Positions 21,764 through 30,423 of a stretch of DNA of 64,000 nt are shown one piece after another. A program made the position numbers and the translations under genes. Source of the DNA: Herbiconiux oxytropis (lineage in GTDB: Bacteria > Actinomycetota > Actinomycetes > Actinomycetales > Microbacteriaceae); the NCBI RefSeq assembly GCF_024979315.1, contig NZ_JANLCK010000005.1, forward strand, positions 62,001 to 126,000, read 5' to 3'. Each line of letters starts with the position of its first letter. Positions within the stretch are counted from its first letter, which is position 1. The notes below the pieces were generated by a model. That model was not told the origin of the DNA and did not search any database. It saw only the letters and a program-made list of their open reading frames with translations.

Positions 21764-23181
21764 CAACCACCGAACAGCCCGTCTCCTCCTCCCAGGCTCG
21801 GGCGAACCGCACCGAGGCCGAGCTGCAGGCGATGGCCAAGGACCACCTCTGGATGCACTTCTCCCGCCAGTCCGTGATGGAGTCCGGCGCCGGCGTCCCG
21901 ATCATCACCAAGGGCGAGGGCCACCACATCTGGGACTCCACGGGCAAGAAGTACATCGACGGCCTCTCCGGGTTGTTCGTGGTGAACGCCGGCCACGGCC
22001 GACGGCGCCTCGCCGAGGTAGCCGCCAAGCAGGCCGAGGAGCTCGCGTTCTTCCCGATCTGGTCGTACGCCCACCCCTCCGCCATCGAGCTGGCCGACCG
22101 GCTCGCCGACCTCGCGCCCGGCGACCTCAACCGCGTGTTCTTCTCCACCGGAGGCGGCGAGGCGGTCGAGACAGCCTTCAAGCTGGCGAAGTACTACTGG
22201 AAGCTGCAGGGCCGACCCACCAAGCACAAGGTGATCTCCCGAGCCGTCGCCTACCACGGCACCCCCCAGGGCGCCCTCGCCATCACCGGCATCCCCGCCA
22301 TGAAGGAGATGTTCGAGCCCGTCACCCCCGGTGGCTTCCGCGTGCCCAACACCAACTACTACCGGGCGAAGGAGATGGGCTTCGAGGGCACCGAGGAGGC
22401 CTTCGGCCTGTGGGCCGCCAACCGGATCGAGGAGATGATCCAGTTCGAGGGCCCCGAGACCGTCGCCGCCGTGTTCCTCGAGCCCGTGCAGAACTCCGGC
22501 GGCTGCTTCCCGCCGCCTCCCGGCTACTTCCAGCGTGTGCGCGAGATCTGCGACCAGTACGACGTGCTCCTCGTGAGCGACGAGGTCATCTGCGCGTTCG
22601 GCCGCATCGGCAACTACTTCGCCTGCGACACCTACGGATTCGAGCCCGACATGATCACGTGCGCCAAGGCGATGACGAGCGGCTATTCGCCGATCGGCGC
22701 CACCATCGTCAACGAGCGCGTCTACGAGCCGTTCAAGCACGGCCAGACCGCGTTCTACCACGGCTACACCTTCGCCGGTCACCCGGTGTCGGCCGCCGTG
22801 GCCCTCGAGAACCTCGACATCTTCGAGGAGGAGGGCCTCAACGCGCATGTGCGGGAGAACTCCCCTCTGTTCCGCCAGACGCTCGAGAAGCTGACCGACC
22901 TCCCCATCGTCGGCGACGTGCGCGGCGACGGCTACTTCTTCGGCATCGAGCTCGTGAAGGACAAGGCGACCCGCGAGACCTTCGACGACGACGAGTCCGA
23001 GCGACTGCTCCGCGGCTTCCTCTCGAAGGCGCTGTTCGACGCCGGCCTCTACTGCCGCGCCGACGACCGGGGCGACCCCGTCATCCAGCTCGCTCCTCCG
23101 CTCACGATAGGTGCGAGCGAGTTCGACGAGATCGAGCAGATCCTCCGCGGCGTGCTCACCGAGGCCTGGACGAGGCTCTAG
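21760..23181 (+). CDS. class III aminotransferase, probably putrescine/diamine or GABA type
   Basis: A 473-residue PLP enzyme of the omega-aminotransferase family that would move the terminal amino group of a diamine or omega-amino acid to pyruvate or 2-oxoglutarate. Motifs: STGGGEAVETAFKLAKYYWK, the Asp in LLVSDEVICAFGR, the Schiff-base Lys in ITCAKAMTSGYSPIG, and FYHGYTFAGHPVS. It is not a close copy of the partial gabT at position 2, so substrate ranges probably differ. Coupled to the lrp gene upstream; the oxidase gene starts 14 bases downstream. Confidence 0.88.
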   Translation: MTTTEQPVSSSQARANRTEAELQAMAKDHLWMHFSRQSVMESGAGVPIITKGEGHHIWDSTGKKYIDGLSGLFVVNAGHGRRRLAEVAAKQAEELAFFPIWSYAHPSAIELADRLADLAPGDLNRVFFSTGGGEAVETAFKLAKYYWKLQGRPTKHKVISRAVAYHGTPQGALAITGIPAMKEMFEPVTPGGFRVPNTNYYRAKEMGFEGTEEAFGLWAANRIEEMIQFEGPETVAAVFLEPVQNSGGCFPPPPGYFQRVREICDQYDVLLVSDEVICAFGRIGNYFACDTYGFEPDMITCAKAMTSGYSPIGATIVNERVYEPFKHGQTAFYHGYTFAGHPVSAAVALENLDIFEEEGLNAHVRENSPLFRQTLEKLTDLPIVGDVRGDGYFFGIELVKDKATRETFDDDESERLLRGFLSKALFDAGLYCRADDRGDPVIQLAPPLTIGASEFDEIEQILRGVLTEAWTRL

Positions 23182-23195
23182 GGGCTCCGCACAGC

Positions 23196-24602
23196 ATGAG
23201 CGAGCACCGCGACACCTCCTTCTGGTTCGACTCCCTGGCGCGCTCCGGCGCCGACGACCTGGCGCCCCGCCCGCCGCTCATGGGCGACGTGAGCACAGGC
23301 GTGTGCATCGTGGGCGGTGGATTGACCGGGCTGTGGACGGCTTACTACCTCAAGAAGGCCGACCCGACGCTCTCGATCACCGTGCTGGAGAAGCACATCG
23401 CCGGGCACGGTGCCTCGGGCCGGAACGGGGGCTGGTGCTCCGCGCTCTTCCCCAAGTCGACCTCCGGGCTCCGCCGCCTCTACGGCGACGACGCCGCCCG
23501 CGACCTCCGCTCGGCGATGACCGACACCGTCGACGAGGTGGGGCGGGTGAGTGCCGAGGAGGGCATCGACTGCGACTTCGTGAAGGGCGGCACCCTCACC
23601 TTCGCCCGGGACACGGTGCAGCGCTCGGCCGCCGTGGAAGAGGTCGACGCGGCGCGGGCCTTCGGCGTCGACCCGCTCGAGCTCGTGACGCCCTCGACGC
23701 ACGACGACGCGCGAGCGAGGGCCCTCGCCGCCACGTCGTCGCTGGCCGCGGGCTTCGATCCCTCGTGCGCCCGCCTGCACCCGGCCAAGCTCGTGCGGGG
23801 GCTCGCCCGCGTGGTAGAGGCACTCGGCGTCGTCATCGCCGAGCAGACGGAGGCCGTGGAGTGGGCACCGCATCAGGTGCTCTACAGCGGCGCCGGCGGT
23901 GAAGGGCTCGTCGAGTGCGATCAGGTCGTGCTCGCACTGGAGGGCTACGGCGCGCGCCTGCCGGGCATCGGCCGGCGCATCATGCCGCTCTACTCGCTCA
24001 TGATCGCCACCGAGCCGCTGCCGGCCGAGCTGTGGGACGAGCTCGGGATCGAGCACGGCACGACCTTCTCCGACTACCGGCACCTGCTCGTCTACGGCCA
24101 ACGCACCGCCGACGACCGGATCGCCTTCGGCGGCCGCGGCGCCCGCTACCACTGGGGCTCCTCGATCAGGCCGGGTCACGACCGCGAGGAGCGCGTGTTC
24201 ACGCACCTCGAGCGCACGCTGTTCGACCTCTTCCCGGCTGCACGCGGCACGGCCATCAGTCACCGCTGGGGCGGCCCGCTCGGCGTTCCGCGCGACTGGC
24301 ACGCGACCGCGAGCTACAACCCGCGCACGCAGGTCGCCTACGCCGGCGGCTACGTGGGCGACGGTCTCAGCACGACCAACCTCGCCGGCCGCACCCTGGC
24401 CGATCTCATCACGGGGCGAAGCACCGCCCTCACCCGGTTGCCGTGGGTGAACCACCTCTCGCCGAAGTGGGAGCCCGAGCCACTGCGCTTCGTGGGCGCC
24501 AACCTCGGCCTCGTGGGCACGAGCGCCGCCGACGTGGAGGAGTCGGTCACCGGCCGACGCTCGATCACGGCACGTCTGCTCGCACCCCTCACCGGTCACT
24601 GA
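23196..24602 (+). CDS. FAD-dependent amine oxidase, gamma-glutamylputrescine oxidase (PuuB)-like
   Basis: A 468-residue DAO-family flavoenzyme. The dinucleotide-binding motif CIVGGGLTGLWTAYYLKKAD lies at residues ~35-55, GHGASGRNGGWCS is the flavin-region motif of the glycine/amine oxidase group, and the C-terminal AGGYVGDGLSTTNLAGR segment is also FAD-contacting. ATG at 23196, 14 bases after the aminotransferase stop. With the aminotransferase it suggests oxidative removal of polyamine amino groups, feeding GABA transaminase. PuuA (glutamyl ligase) is not in the window, so glutamylated substrates are unproven. Confidence 0.85.
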   Translation: MSEHRDTSFWFDSLARSGADDLAPRPPLMGDVSTGVCIVGGGLTGLWTAYYLKKADPTLSITVLEKHIAGHGASGRNGGWCSALFPKSTSGLRRLYGDDAARDLRSAMTDTVDEVGRVSAEEGIDCDFVKGGTLTFARDTVQRSAAVEEVDAARAFGVDPLELVTPSTHDDARARALAATSSLAAGFDPSCARLHPAKLVRGLARVVEALGVVIAEQTEAVEWAPHQVLYSGAGGEGLVECDQVVLALEGYGARLPGIGRRIMPLYSLMIATEPLPAELWDELGIEHGTTFSDYRHLLVYGQRTADDRIAFGGRGARYHWGSSIRPGHDREERVFTHLERTLFDLFPAARGTAISHRWGGPLGVPRDWHATASYNPRTQVAYAGGYVGDGLSTTNLAGRTLADLITGRSTALTRLPWVNHLSPKWEPEPLRFVGANLGLVGTSAADVEESVTGRRSITARLLAPLTGH

Positions 24603-24652
24603 GCAGCAGCGGAGCACGACCGGCGCATCACACGGCGAGATGGCGACGGAAC

Positions 24653-25735
24653 TCATCGCGCACCGCACCAGTCGGGCAGACGGCCCGAGTCGACCACGCG
24701 CCGGAACAGCCGGGCCAGCACGTAGTCGGGCTCGACCGCAGCGCACGCGTCGAGGTAGCCCGCGGCCGCCGAGCCCCGGCCCCGGCTCCACTCCAGCCAG
24801 GCGAGCAGCACGAGCGGCGGCGGCGCGAGCGAGGCCGGAGCCGCCTCGACCACGCGGCGCAGCACATCGATCGACCGGCGCACCCGTGCCTCGTCCGGCC
24901 CTTCGGAACCGCGACCGATGAACGTGGCCAGCACCGTCGGCGGCTCGGCGCCGACCGACCAGGACCGCGGCGGAACAGGCGACTCGAGGCTCTCGGCCAG
25001 CATGCGGTAGGCGGCATCCGGGCCCCACGCGGCCAGCATGAGCACGCAGTCGCGGGTGAGCTTGTGGCGGAGCGACCACGCCAGGCGGATGGTCGCGGGA
25101 TCGGACTCCAGCAGGGCGTCGTCGGCGATGGCCGCCGACCACGACTCGAGGTCGCTCAGCAGATCACGCTCCGGGTCGTGCGGCTCCTCTTCGGCCAGCA
25201 CCGCCAGGGCCGCCGCCTGCCGGGCGGGGGTCGAGGCCGGTATGGGCACGAAGCGGCCGTGATGCGGGTCTGGGTCGGCGAGCTGCATCTCCGGCCCGGC
25301 TGAGGCCAGCGCGATCCAGCGCAGTTCGCGCCCCGGGTTGCAATCGACCGCGGGCAGAGCGGCCCAGTGGTTGCTCGTGACAAGGCAGGCCTCGTGCGCG
25401 ACCCGGCCCGCGAGCACGAGGCGCGCGGTCACCGTCTCGACCGCCCGCCTGGCCACAGGGCCCTCCCCGTAGCCGACGATGTCGAACCCGGTGGCCGCCG
25501 CCATGCGCCCCACCATCCCCTCCACCGCCTCGGCGAGGGCATCGAGCAGCTCCTCCCCGGGAAAGTCGTGCAGCCGCGGCAGATCGACGCGCAGGACCGC
25601 GAACGACCTTCGCCGTCGGCGGACGCGGAGGGCGATCGAGTCGGACGGGCGGTAGCCGAGCACCGTCTCGATGTCTCGGAGGAGGGCGGGCAGCGCGACG
25701 GTGCGCACTCGGGGTGGGGCTGTGATCGTGGTCAT
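24653..25735 (-). CDS. DUF4192 domain protein
   Basis: A 360-residue protein of a family found mainly in Actinomycetota, of unknown function. The start resembles other members (VRTVALPALLRDIETVLGYR, then PSDSIALRV); the C-terminal half has helical repeats with LAAWGPDAAYRMLAESLE and PLVLLAWLEWSRGRGSAAAG. No signal peptide or membrane segment. The ATG at 25735 is preferred over an in-frame extension upstream because it begins exactly at the conserved domain. Stands alone between a plus-strand oxidase gene and yceI. Confidence 0.8.
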   Translation of the reverse strand: MTTITAPPRVRTVALPALLRDIETVLGYRPSDSIALRVRRRRRSFAVLRVDLPRLHDFPGEELLDALAEAVEGMVGRMAAATGFDIVGYGEGPVARRAVETVTARLVLAGRVAHEACLVTSNHWAALPAVDCNPGRELRWIALASAGPEMQLADPDPHHGRFVPIPASTPARQAAALAVLAEEEPHDPERDLLSDLESWSAAIADDALLESDPATIRLAWSLRHKLTRDCVLMLAAWGPDAAYRMLAESLESPVPPRSWSVGAEPPTVLATFIGRGSEGPDEARVRRSIDVLRRVVEAAPASLAPPPLVLLAWLEWSRGRGSAAAGYLDACAAVEPDYVLARLFRRVVDSGRLPDWCGAR

Positions 25736-25872
25736 GCGCCCAGTGTCGCGAATGCGGAGAGGTGGGCGGAGACGGTCGATCCGATCTGTGGAGACCCACT
25801 CGGCGCATCCGCTCTGTGGAGGAGAAGCCAGGCTCGAACCCGCGCAGCAGAACCCCGCACCCGCCACAGGAA

Positions 25873-25904
25873 GACGCCGGCCGGGAGAGGACCCGGCCGG
25901 CGTC
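25873..25904 (-). terminator. 13-bp hairpin downstream of the YceI gene
   Basis: gacgccggccggg (25873-25885) and its exact complement (25892-25904) are separated by a six-base loop. It lies 36 bases past the YceI stop on the minus strand and is followed there by ttcctg, not a full T-tract. A GC-rich, weakly T-tailed terminator is the likely role. Confidence 0.6.
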
Positions 25905-25940
25905 TGCACGGCGCGCTGAAGGGGCGAGCGCCCCTGTCGA

Positions 25941-26495
25941 CTACGGCTGGAGGACAGCCTGCACGTCGAGCGTGATGGTGACCTTGTCGCCCACGAGCAC
26001 TCCACCGGTCTCGAGCGCGGCGTTCCAGTTCACGCCGAAGTCGTTGCGGTCGATCTCGGTCTTGGCCTCGAAGCCGGCCTTGAAGTTGCCGTAGGCGTCG
26101 GTGCCGAAGCCGCCGAACTCGAAGTCGAAGGTGACCGGCTTGGTGACGCCCTTGATGGTGAGGTCGCCGTCGACCTTGAAGTCACCGCCCTCGTTGCGGA
26201 CACCCGTGGAGACGAAGGTGATCTCGGGGAACTCGGGGGCGTTGAAGAAGTCGTTCGTGGCGAGGTGGCCGTCGCGGTTCTTGTCGTTGGTGTTGACCGA
26301 GGCGACATCGGCCTTGGCGGTGACCTTGGTGTCGAGGGGGTTCTCACCGGTCACGAAGGTGGCGTCGAAGGTCTCGAACGTGCCCTTGACCTTGCTGATG
26401 AGCATGTGGCGCACGCTGAAGCCGACCTCGGAGTGCGAGGGGTCGATGGTCCAGGTGCCGGCCTTGTAACCGGGGATCTCGATGGTGTCGGTCAT
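25941..26495 (-). CDS. YceI-family protein
   Basis: A 184-residue beta-barrel (lipocalin-like) protein that binds isoprenoid or amphiphilic molecules in characterised members. Marks: YKAGTWTIDPSHSEVGFSVR at the start, the KVKGTFETFDATFVTGENPL strand, DFFNAPEFPEITF and the final DKVTITLDVQAV. No signal peptide, so cytoplasmic unlike E. coli YceI. ATG at 26495 with AGAGAG 5-6 bases upstream. Monocistronic. Confidence 0.93.
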   Translation of the reverse strand: MTDTIEIPGYKAGTWTIDPSHSEVGFSVRHMLISKVKGTFETFDATFVTGENPLDTKVTAKADVASVNTNDKNRDGHLATNDFFNAPEFPEITFVSTGVRNEGGDFKVDGDLTIKGVTKPVTFDFEFGGFGTDAYGNFKAGFEAKTEIDRNDFGVNWNAALETGGVLVGDKVTITLDVQAVLQP

Positions 26496-26566
26496 GATGT
26501 CTCTCTTCGTTCAGGAGTGTCGGGGCAGGACGAGGAATCGCCCCACGGTCAATACAAATGCATCGA

Positions 26567-26589
26567 CCGGTCCGATTATTCCGGACCGG
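26567..26589 (-). terminator. 8-bp hairpin between the membrane-protein gene and yceI
   Basis: ccggtccg (26567-26574) and cggaccgg (26582-26589) flank a 7-base loop, 13 bases past the stop of the minus-strand gene at 26602. No clear T-tract; could equally be an operator upstream of yceI. Confidence 0.4.
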
Positions 26590-26601
26590 AGATGAATTCC
26601 G

Positions 26602-27099
26602 TCACCGGAGGATCTCGACCATGAGCACCCAGGCGTTCAGCATCGAGGTGATCACGATGACGACGAAGCCCGCCGCGACATAGGCCAGCCCGCCGGTGGA
26701 ACCGAGGGCCACGATCACTCCCCCCACCGCGACCCACAGGAGCTGGGTGAGCAGAAGGACCGAGTTGAAGAGCTTGGCGGGCAGCGGCGCGCCCTGCTGG
26801 GCGCGGAAGACGGCCCGCACCGCCGGGATCTGGAAGCACGTTCCCGCCACGGCGAACGCCACGAGCTGCAGGCCGAGGACGAGGGCGGACTGCCCCGGGA
26901 TGAGGATGACGAGCGCGGCGACCACCACCACGACGACCGCGGCGATCGTGGCGCCGGCCCGCGCCGGGAGGCCGGGCAGCGTGATGATCTCCTTGATGTT
27001 GACCGAGATGGCCACCATGATCAGACCGGCGAGCGCGGCTGCGGCCCCTGCGGCGGCCACGGCGAAGTCGTGCCAGCCCTCGAGCTCCAGCGCACCCAT
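26602..27099 (-). CDS. small multi-pass membrane protein, unknown function
   Basis: 165 residues with about five hydrophobic segments (for example AAAALAGLIMVAISVNI, AAVVVVVVAALVILIPG, LWVAVGGVIVALGSTGGLAY). The N-terminal GxxGLIMVAISVNIxE pattern is shared by a group of actinobacterial membrane proteins of unknown role; I do not recognise a named family. The ATG at 27099 is preferred to longer starts because TACCAT (27111-27106, minus strand) ends six bases before it, a leaderless -10 arrangement. Divergent from the secreted coiled-coil protein. Confidence 0.8.
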   Translation of the reverse strand: MGALELEGWHDFAVAAAGAAAALAGLIMVAISVNIKEIITLPGLPARAGATIAAVVVVVVAALVILIPGQSALVLGLQLVAFAVAGTCFQIPAVRAVFRAQQGAPLPAKLFNSVLLLTQLLWVAVGGVIVALGSTGGLAYVAAGFVVIVITSMLNAWVLMVEILR

Positions 27100-27105
27100 G
27101 GCCAC

Positions 27106-27111
27106 ATGGTA
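27106..27111 (-). promoter_or_regulatory. -10 element, leaderless, for the small membrane protein
   Basis: Minus-strand TACCAT (TAnnnT) ends six bases before the ATG at 27099, which fixes the start choice. Confidence 0.45.
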
Positions 27112-27144
27112 GCCAGTCCGGAGCAGGACGCGCGCGGCCGCCTC

Positions 27145-27174
27145 TTCACAACTTTCACTTTCGTCACATACGCT
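27145..27174 (+). promoter_or_regulatory. promoter of the secreted coiled-coil/lytic protein
   Basis: TTCACA (27145-27150), 18-base spacer, TACGCT (27169-27174), then seven bases to the ATG at 27182. A near-consensus sigma70-type pair with an almost leaderless transcript. Confidence 0.5.
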
Positions 27175-27181
27175 GGAATCC

Positions 27182-28324
27182 ATGAGGAAGCGTCCGGCGT
27201 ACGGCTGGAGCGTGGTGGCCCTCGTCGCCGCGCTCGTCATCACGCCCTCGGTCTCGGCCGCCGGGGCCGGAGGCACGACTGTCCCGGCCGTCGACTACCC
27301 CAGCTGGGACGAGGTCAATGCGGCCAAGAACAACGAAGCCGCCAAGCAGGCCGAGGTCGACAACATCCGGGGCCTGCTCGCCGATCTGCAGACCCGCTCG
27401 GCCGAGCTCGAGAAGATCGCCTTCGACCGCGGCCAGGAGTACCAGGAGGCCAGCTACGCGGCCCAGGTGGCCGCCGAGTACGCCGGAACCCTGCAGGCGC
27501 AGGCCGACTCCGCGAGCGAGCGTGCCGCGACGGCCAACACCCAGGTGGGGCTTCTCGCCGCCCAGCTCTACCGCAGCGGTGGCGACCACACCATGAACCT
27601 CCTCCTCGACCAGGAGGACTCCGACTCCCTGCTCTACCGCCTCGGCGCCATGTCGAAGCTCACCGAGCAGACCGCGGGCACCCGGAACGCCGCCGTCGCC
27701 GCCCAGAACACCGCGGACGCACTCACGGACCAGGCCTCGAGGGCCACGACCGAGCGTCAGCGCCTCGAGCAGGAGGCCGCCGACCGCAAGGCCGAGGCCG
27801 AGCAGCTGCAGGCCGATGCCATCGCGCAGATCGCCGAGACCGAGACCCGCACCGCCCAGCTCACCGCTCAGCTGGCCTCCCTCGACGCCGCCGCCGCCGA
27901 GCTCGAGCAGCAGTATCAGAAGGGCAAGGAGGAGGAGGACCGCCGCCGCGCCGCCGACGCCGCGGACGACGCCCCTGGGAGCACCTGGGTTCCCGACAGC
28001 GGCGAGATCATGAGCCCCGACGAGGCGAAGGCCTACGCCCTCAGCATCATGCCCGAGTACGGCTGGGGCGGAGACCAGTACGACTGCCTCGTGCGGCTGT
28101 GGATCGGTGAGTCCGGCTGGCGCGCCAACGCCTACAACACCTCGAGCGGCGCCTACGGCATCCCGCAGTCGCTGCCGGCGTCGAAGATGGCCTCCGCGGG
28201 AGCCGACTACGTGACGAACGCGATGACCCAGATCCGCTGGGGGCTCACCTACATCGTGGGCCGTTACGACACCCCGTGCGGCGCCCTGGCGTTCTGGAAC
28301 GCGAAAGATCCCCACTGGTACTGA
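27182..28324 (+). CDS. secreted coiled-coil protein with C-terminal lysozyme-like (lytic transglycosylase-type) domain
   Basis: 380 residues. A signal peptide (SVVALVAALVITPSVSAAGA) precedes a long Ala/Glu/Gln-rich coiled coil (about 40-265) of the kind seen in wall hydrolases and their activators. The last ~110 residues resemble the soluble lytic transglycosylase fold: CLVRLWIGESGWRANAYNTS with a Glu in the catalytic position, then GAYGIPQSLPASKMASAG and an IRWGLTYIVGRYDTPCGAL segment. Actinobacterial aggregation-promoting-factor-like proteins have the same tail. Likely acts on peptidoglycan at the cell surface. Confidence 0.85.
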   Translation: MRKRPAYGWSVVALVAALVITPSVSAAGAGGTTVPAVDYPSWDEVNAAKNNEAAKQAEVDNIRGLLADLQTRSAELEKIAFDRGQEYQEASYAAQVAAEYAGTLQAQADSASERAATANTQVGLLAAQLYRSGGDHTMNLLLDQEDSDSLLYRLGAMSKLTEQTAGTRNAAVAAQNTADALTDQASRATTERQRLEQEAADRKAEAEQLQADAIAQIAETETRTAQLTAQLASLDAAAAELEQQYQKGKEEEDRRRAADAADDAPGSTWVPDSGEIMSPDEAKAYALSIMPEYGWGGDQYDCLVRLWIGESGWRANAYNTSSGAYGIPQSLPASKMASAGADYVTNAMTQIRWGLTYIVGRYDTPCGALAFWNAKDPHWY

Positions 28325-28358
28325 GCCGGCTGTCTGCAGCGGAGGGGCGTGCGGGCTC

Positions 28359-29390
28359 TCAGTGCCGGCGGTGGTCCTGGATCGTCAGGCGCGGTCCGTG
28401 CCGAGGCGGCATGACCCCCGAGATGAGCACGAGCCGCACGATGCGCTGACGGTGTCCGGCCCACGGCTCGAGCAGCTCGACAAGAGCATCGTCGTCGAGC
28501 TTCTCACCCACCAGGGCCCAGCCCACGACCGACGCCAGGTGGTAGTCGCCGAAGCTCACCGCATCCGGATCGCCGTGCGAGCGCTGGGCCGCCTCGGCCG
28601 CGGTCCACGGGCCGACCCCGCTCACCGTCTGCAGGAGGCGCCGCACCTCGACGCCGGGAAGCCGCGGTTCCTGCTCCGCCGTGCGCTGCAGCCCACCGGC
28701 GACGGATGCGACGCGCACGGCCGTGGCGGAGCGTCGCGGATCGACCCCGGCCCGGTGCCACTCCCATGAGGGGATGCGGCGCCAGCGCTCGGCAGTGGGC
28801 GGCACCCGCAGCGCGGCGGGCGCGGGGCCGGGGGCAGGCTCGCCGTGCGCGGTCACGAGGATGCGCCACGCGCGAAAGGCCTCGGTGGAGGTGATCTTCT
28901 GCTCGATCACGGCGGGGATGAGTGCGTCGATGACCCGCCCCGTGCGGGTGAGCCGGAGGCCGGGATTGCGGCGGAGGGTTGTGCCGAGCAGCTCGTAGCC
29001 GCCCGGGCCGAAGGCACTCGTGTCGAGAGCGCTCCAGTCGTCGTGCTCTCCCAGGAGGTCGGGCACCAGGTCGAGAGCGGCCTCGGCGCCGTCGCCCCAG
29101 GCGCGCACGCGCACGGCGCCGAGGGAACCCGGCCCCACGCGGGAGAAGTGCAGGGTGGCGGTCGTGGTGTCGGCCGTCGGCGGGCGGAGCGCCAGCCAGA
29201 GCCCCGAGTCGTCGATGCGCAGGCAGGGGTCGCCCGGCCCGCGGCGGAGCGGCTGGAGCGTGGCCCGGAGATCGAGCGGGCGGGGTGACTCGTGCACGCG
29301 CTCGAGCATCGCGGTGGCGTCGGCGCGCGGACGCGCTGCGCGGGTGGCGGGGATCATCGTGCGACGAAGACTAGTCGTCGCCACGGACAT
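28359..29390 (-). CDS. HhH-GPD DNA glycosylase (3-methyladenine glycosylase II-like)
   Basis: A 343-residue base-excision repair protein. The helix-hairpin-helix is LQTVSGVGPWTAAEAAQR, followed by the catalytic Asp in AVSFGDYHLASVVGWAL, spaced as in AlkA-type glycosylases. The N-terminal half is a divergent AlkA_N-like region. The ATG at 29390 overlaps the NUDIX gene by 20 bases; GTG at 29384 (AGGA five bases upstream) or ATG at 29357 are possible. Cotranscription with the NUDIX gene is probable. Confidence 0.82.
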   Translation of the reverse strand: MSVATTSLRRTMIPATRAARPRADATAMLERVHESPRPLDLRATLQPLRRGPGDPCLRIDDSGLWLALRPPTADTTTATLHFSRVGPGSLGAVRVRAWGDGAEAALDLVPDLLGEHDDWSALDTSAFGPGGYELLGTTLRRNPGLRLTRTGRVIDALIPAVIEQKITSTEAFRAWRILVTAHGEPAPGPAPAALRVPPTAERWRRIPSWEWHRAGVDPRRSATAVRVASVAGGLQRTAEQEPRLPGVEVRRLLQTVSGVGPWTAAEAAQRSHGDPDAVSFGDYHLASVVGWALVGEKLDDDALVELLEPWAGHRQRIVRLVLISGVMPPRHGPRLTIQDHRRH

Positions 29391-30390
29391 CCTGTGCGGG
29401 GAGCTCGACGGCGGCGTCGGTGAGCGACAGCAGCCAGCTCGGGCCGCGCACCTCGGCGCCCTCGCGCTCCACGCGCGAGCGGAGCTCGCGGTCGGCCGTC
29501 ACCACGAGCACGCGGAAGCCCTCGGCCACGCCCGCGGTCGCCTCCGCCACGATCGTGTCGTCGCCCTGGCTCGGGGCCGACGAGATCTCCACCGCTACCG
29601 CGGGCAGCAGGAGCGATTCACCCGGCTGGAGCGGCGATGCCGCCTGCGCGCCCTTGGCCTGCCCCTCGAGCACCACACGGATGGCGGGCCAGGCCCGGGT
29701 GCCCGGTCCCTCGGGCGGCGCCTCCCGCGGAACCGGGGCGGACGACGGAGCATCGACCGGCGCCGAACCCTCGAGGGCCCGAGCTTCGACCCCCGCTGCG
29801 GCGAGCGCCGTCACGCCGGCCAGCAGACGCTCGGCGGCGCCGACGCGATCCTTCCACCAGCCGTCGGGCCGGGAGCCGACGACGTTCGCGGCGTCGACCA
29901 CGATGCGCACGCGCTCGGCGAGCCGCTCCCGCAGCACCGGCCACGCGGATCCGAAGCCCGGGTGCAGCGGCAGCGCCTCGACCTCGTCGACGGGCACCCA
30001 GCGGAGCTCCAGGCTCTCGGCGTCGCCGATGCGCGGGGTGAAGGCGCGGAGCGCGCGGGTGACGACCGTGACGTACGACCAGTAGCCCAGATCGAGCGTC
30101 GAGGTGAAGGCGAGCCCGAGCGCGTCGGCCGGCACCCCGGCCTCCTCGCCGGCCTCGCGGAGCGCGCCGTCGATGGCCGACTCGCCCTCGTGCCGAGCGC
30201 CACCCGGCAGGCCCCAGGTGCCGCCGAAATGGCTCCACTCGGCGCGGTGCTGCAGCAGGATACCGGCCTCCGGGTCGTGCACGAGCAGTCCGGCGGCACC
30301 ATAGCGGCCCCAGAACCGGCGGCCGTCGGGCCCCTCCACCCAGGCGTCGCCGCTGTCGCGCGGCGGAAGGCGGGGCGGAACCACGGTCAT
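29371..30390 (-). CDS. NUDIX hydrolase fused to a NYN/PIN-like domain
   Basis: 339 residues. Residues 1-155 are a NUDIX domain: the G-x5-E-x7-RE-x2-EE-x-G box is exact (GGARHEGESAIDGALREAG, then EEAGV). Residues ~160-339 form a second domain starting RIVVDAANVVGSRPDGWW with conserved Asp and Asn, and containing FRVLVVTADRELRSRVEREG, typical of NYN/YacP-like PIN-fold nucleases. A NUDIX enzyme clears diphosphate-linked substrates (oxidised nucleotides, for instance); the attached nuclease-like domain hints at RNA. Overlaps the glycosylase gene; divergent from the DHPS gene. Confidence 0.85.
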   Translation of the reverse strand: MTVVPPRLPPRDSGDAWVEGPDGRRFWGRYGAAGLLVHDPEAGILLQHRAEWSHFGGTWGLPGGARHEGESAIDGALREAGEEAGVPADALGLAFTSTLDLGYWSYVTVVTRALRAFTPRIGDAESLELRWVPVDEVEALPLHPGFGSAWPVLRERLAERVRIVVDAANVVGSRPDGWWKDRVGAAERLLAGVTALAAAGVEARALEGSAPVDAPSSAPVPREAPPEGPGTRAWPAIRVVLEGQAKGAQAASPLQPGESLLLPAVAVEISSAPSQGDDTIVAEATAGVAEGFRVLVVTADRELRSRVEREGAEVRGPSWLLSLTDAAVELPAQDVRGDD

Positions 30391-30423
30391 GCCTCCAGCT
30401 TCTCATGCCTGCATGATGGAACG

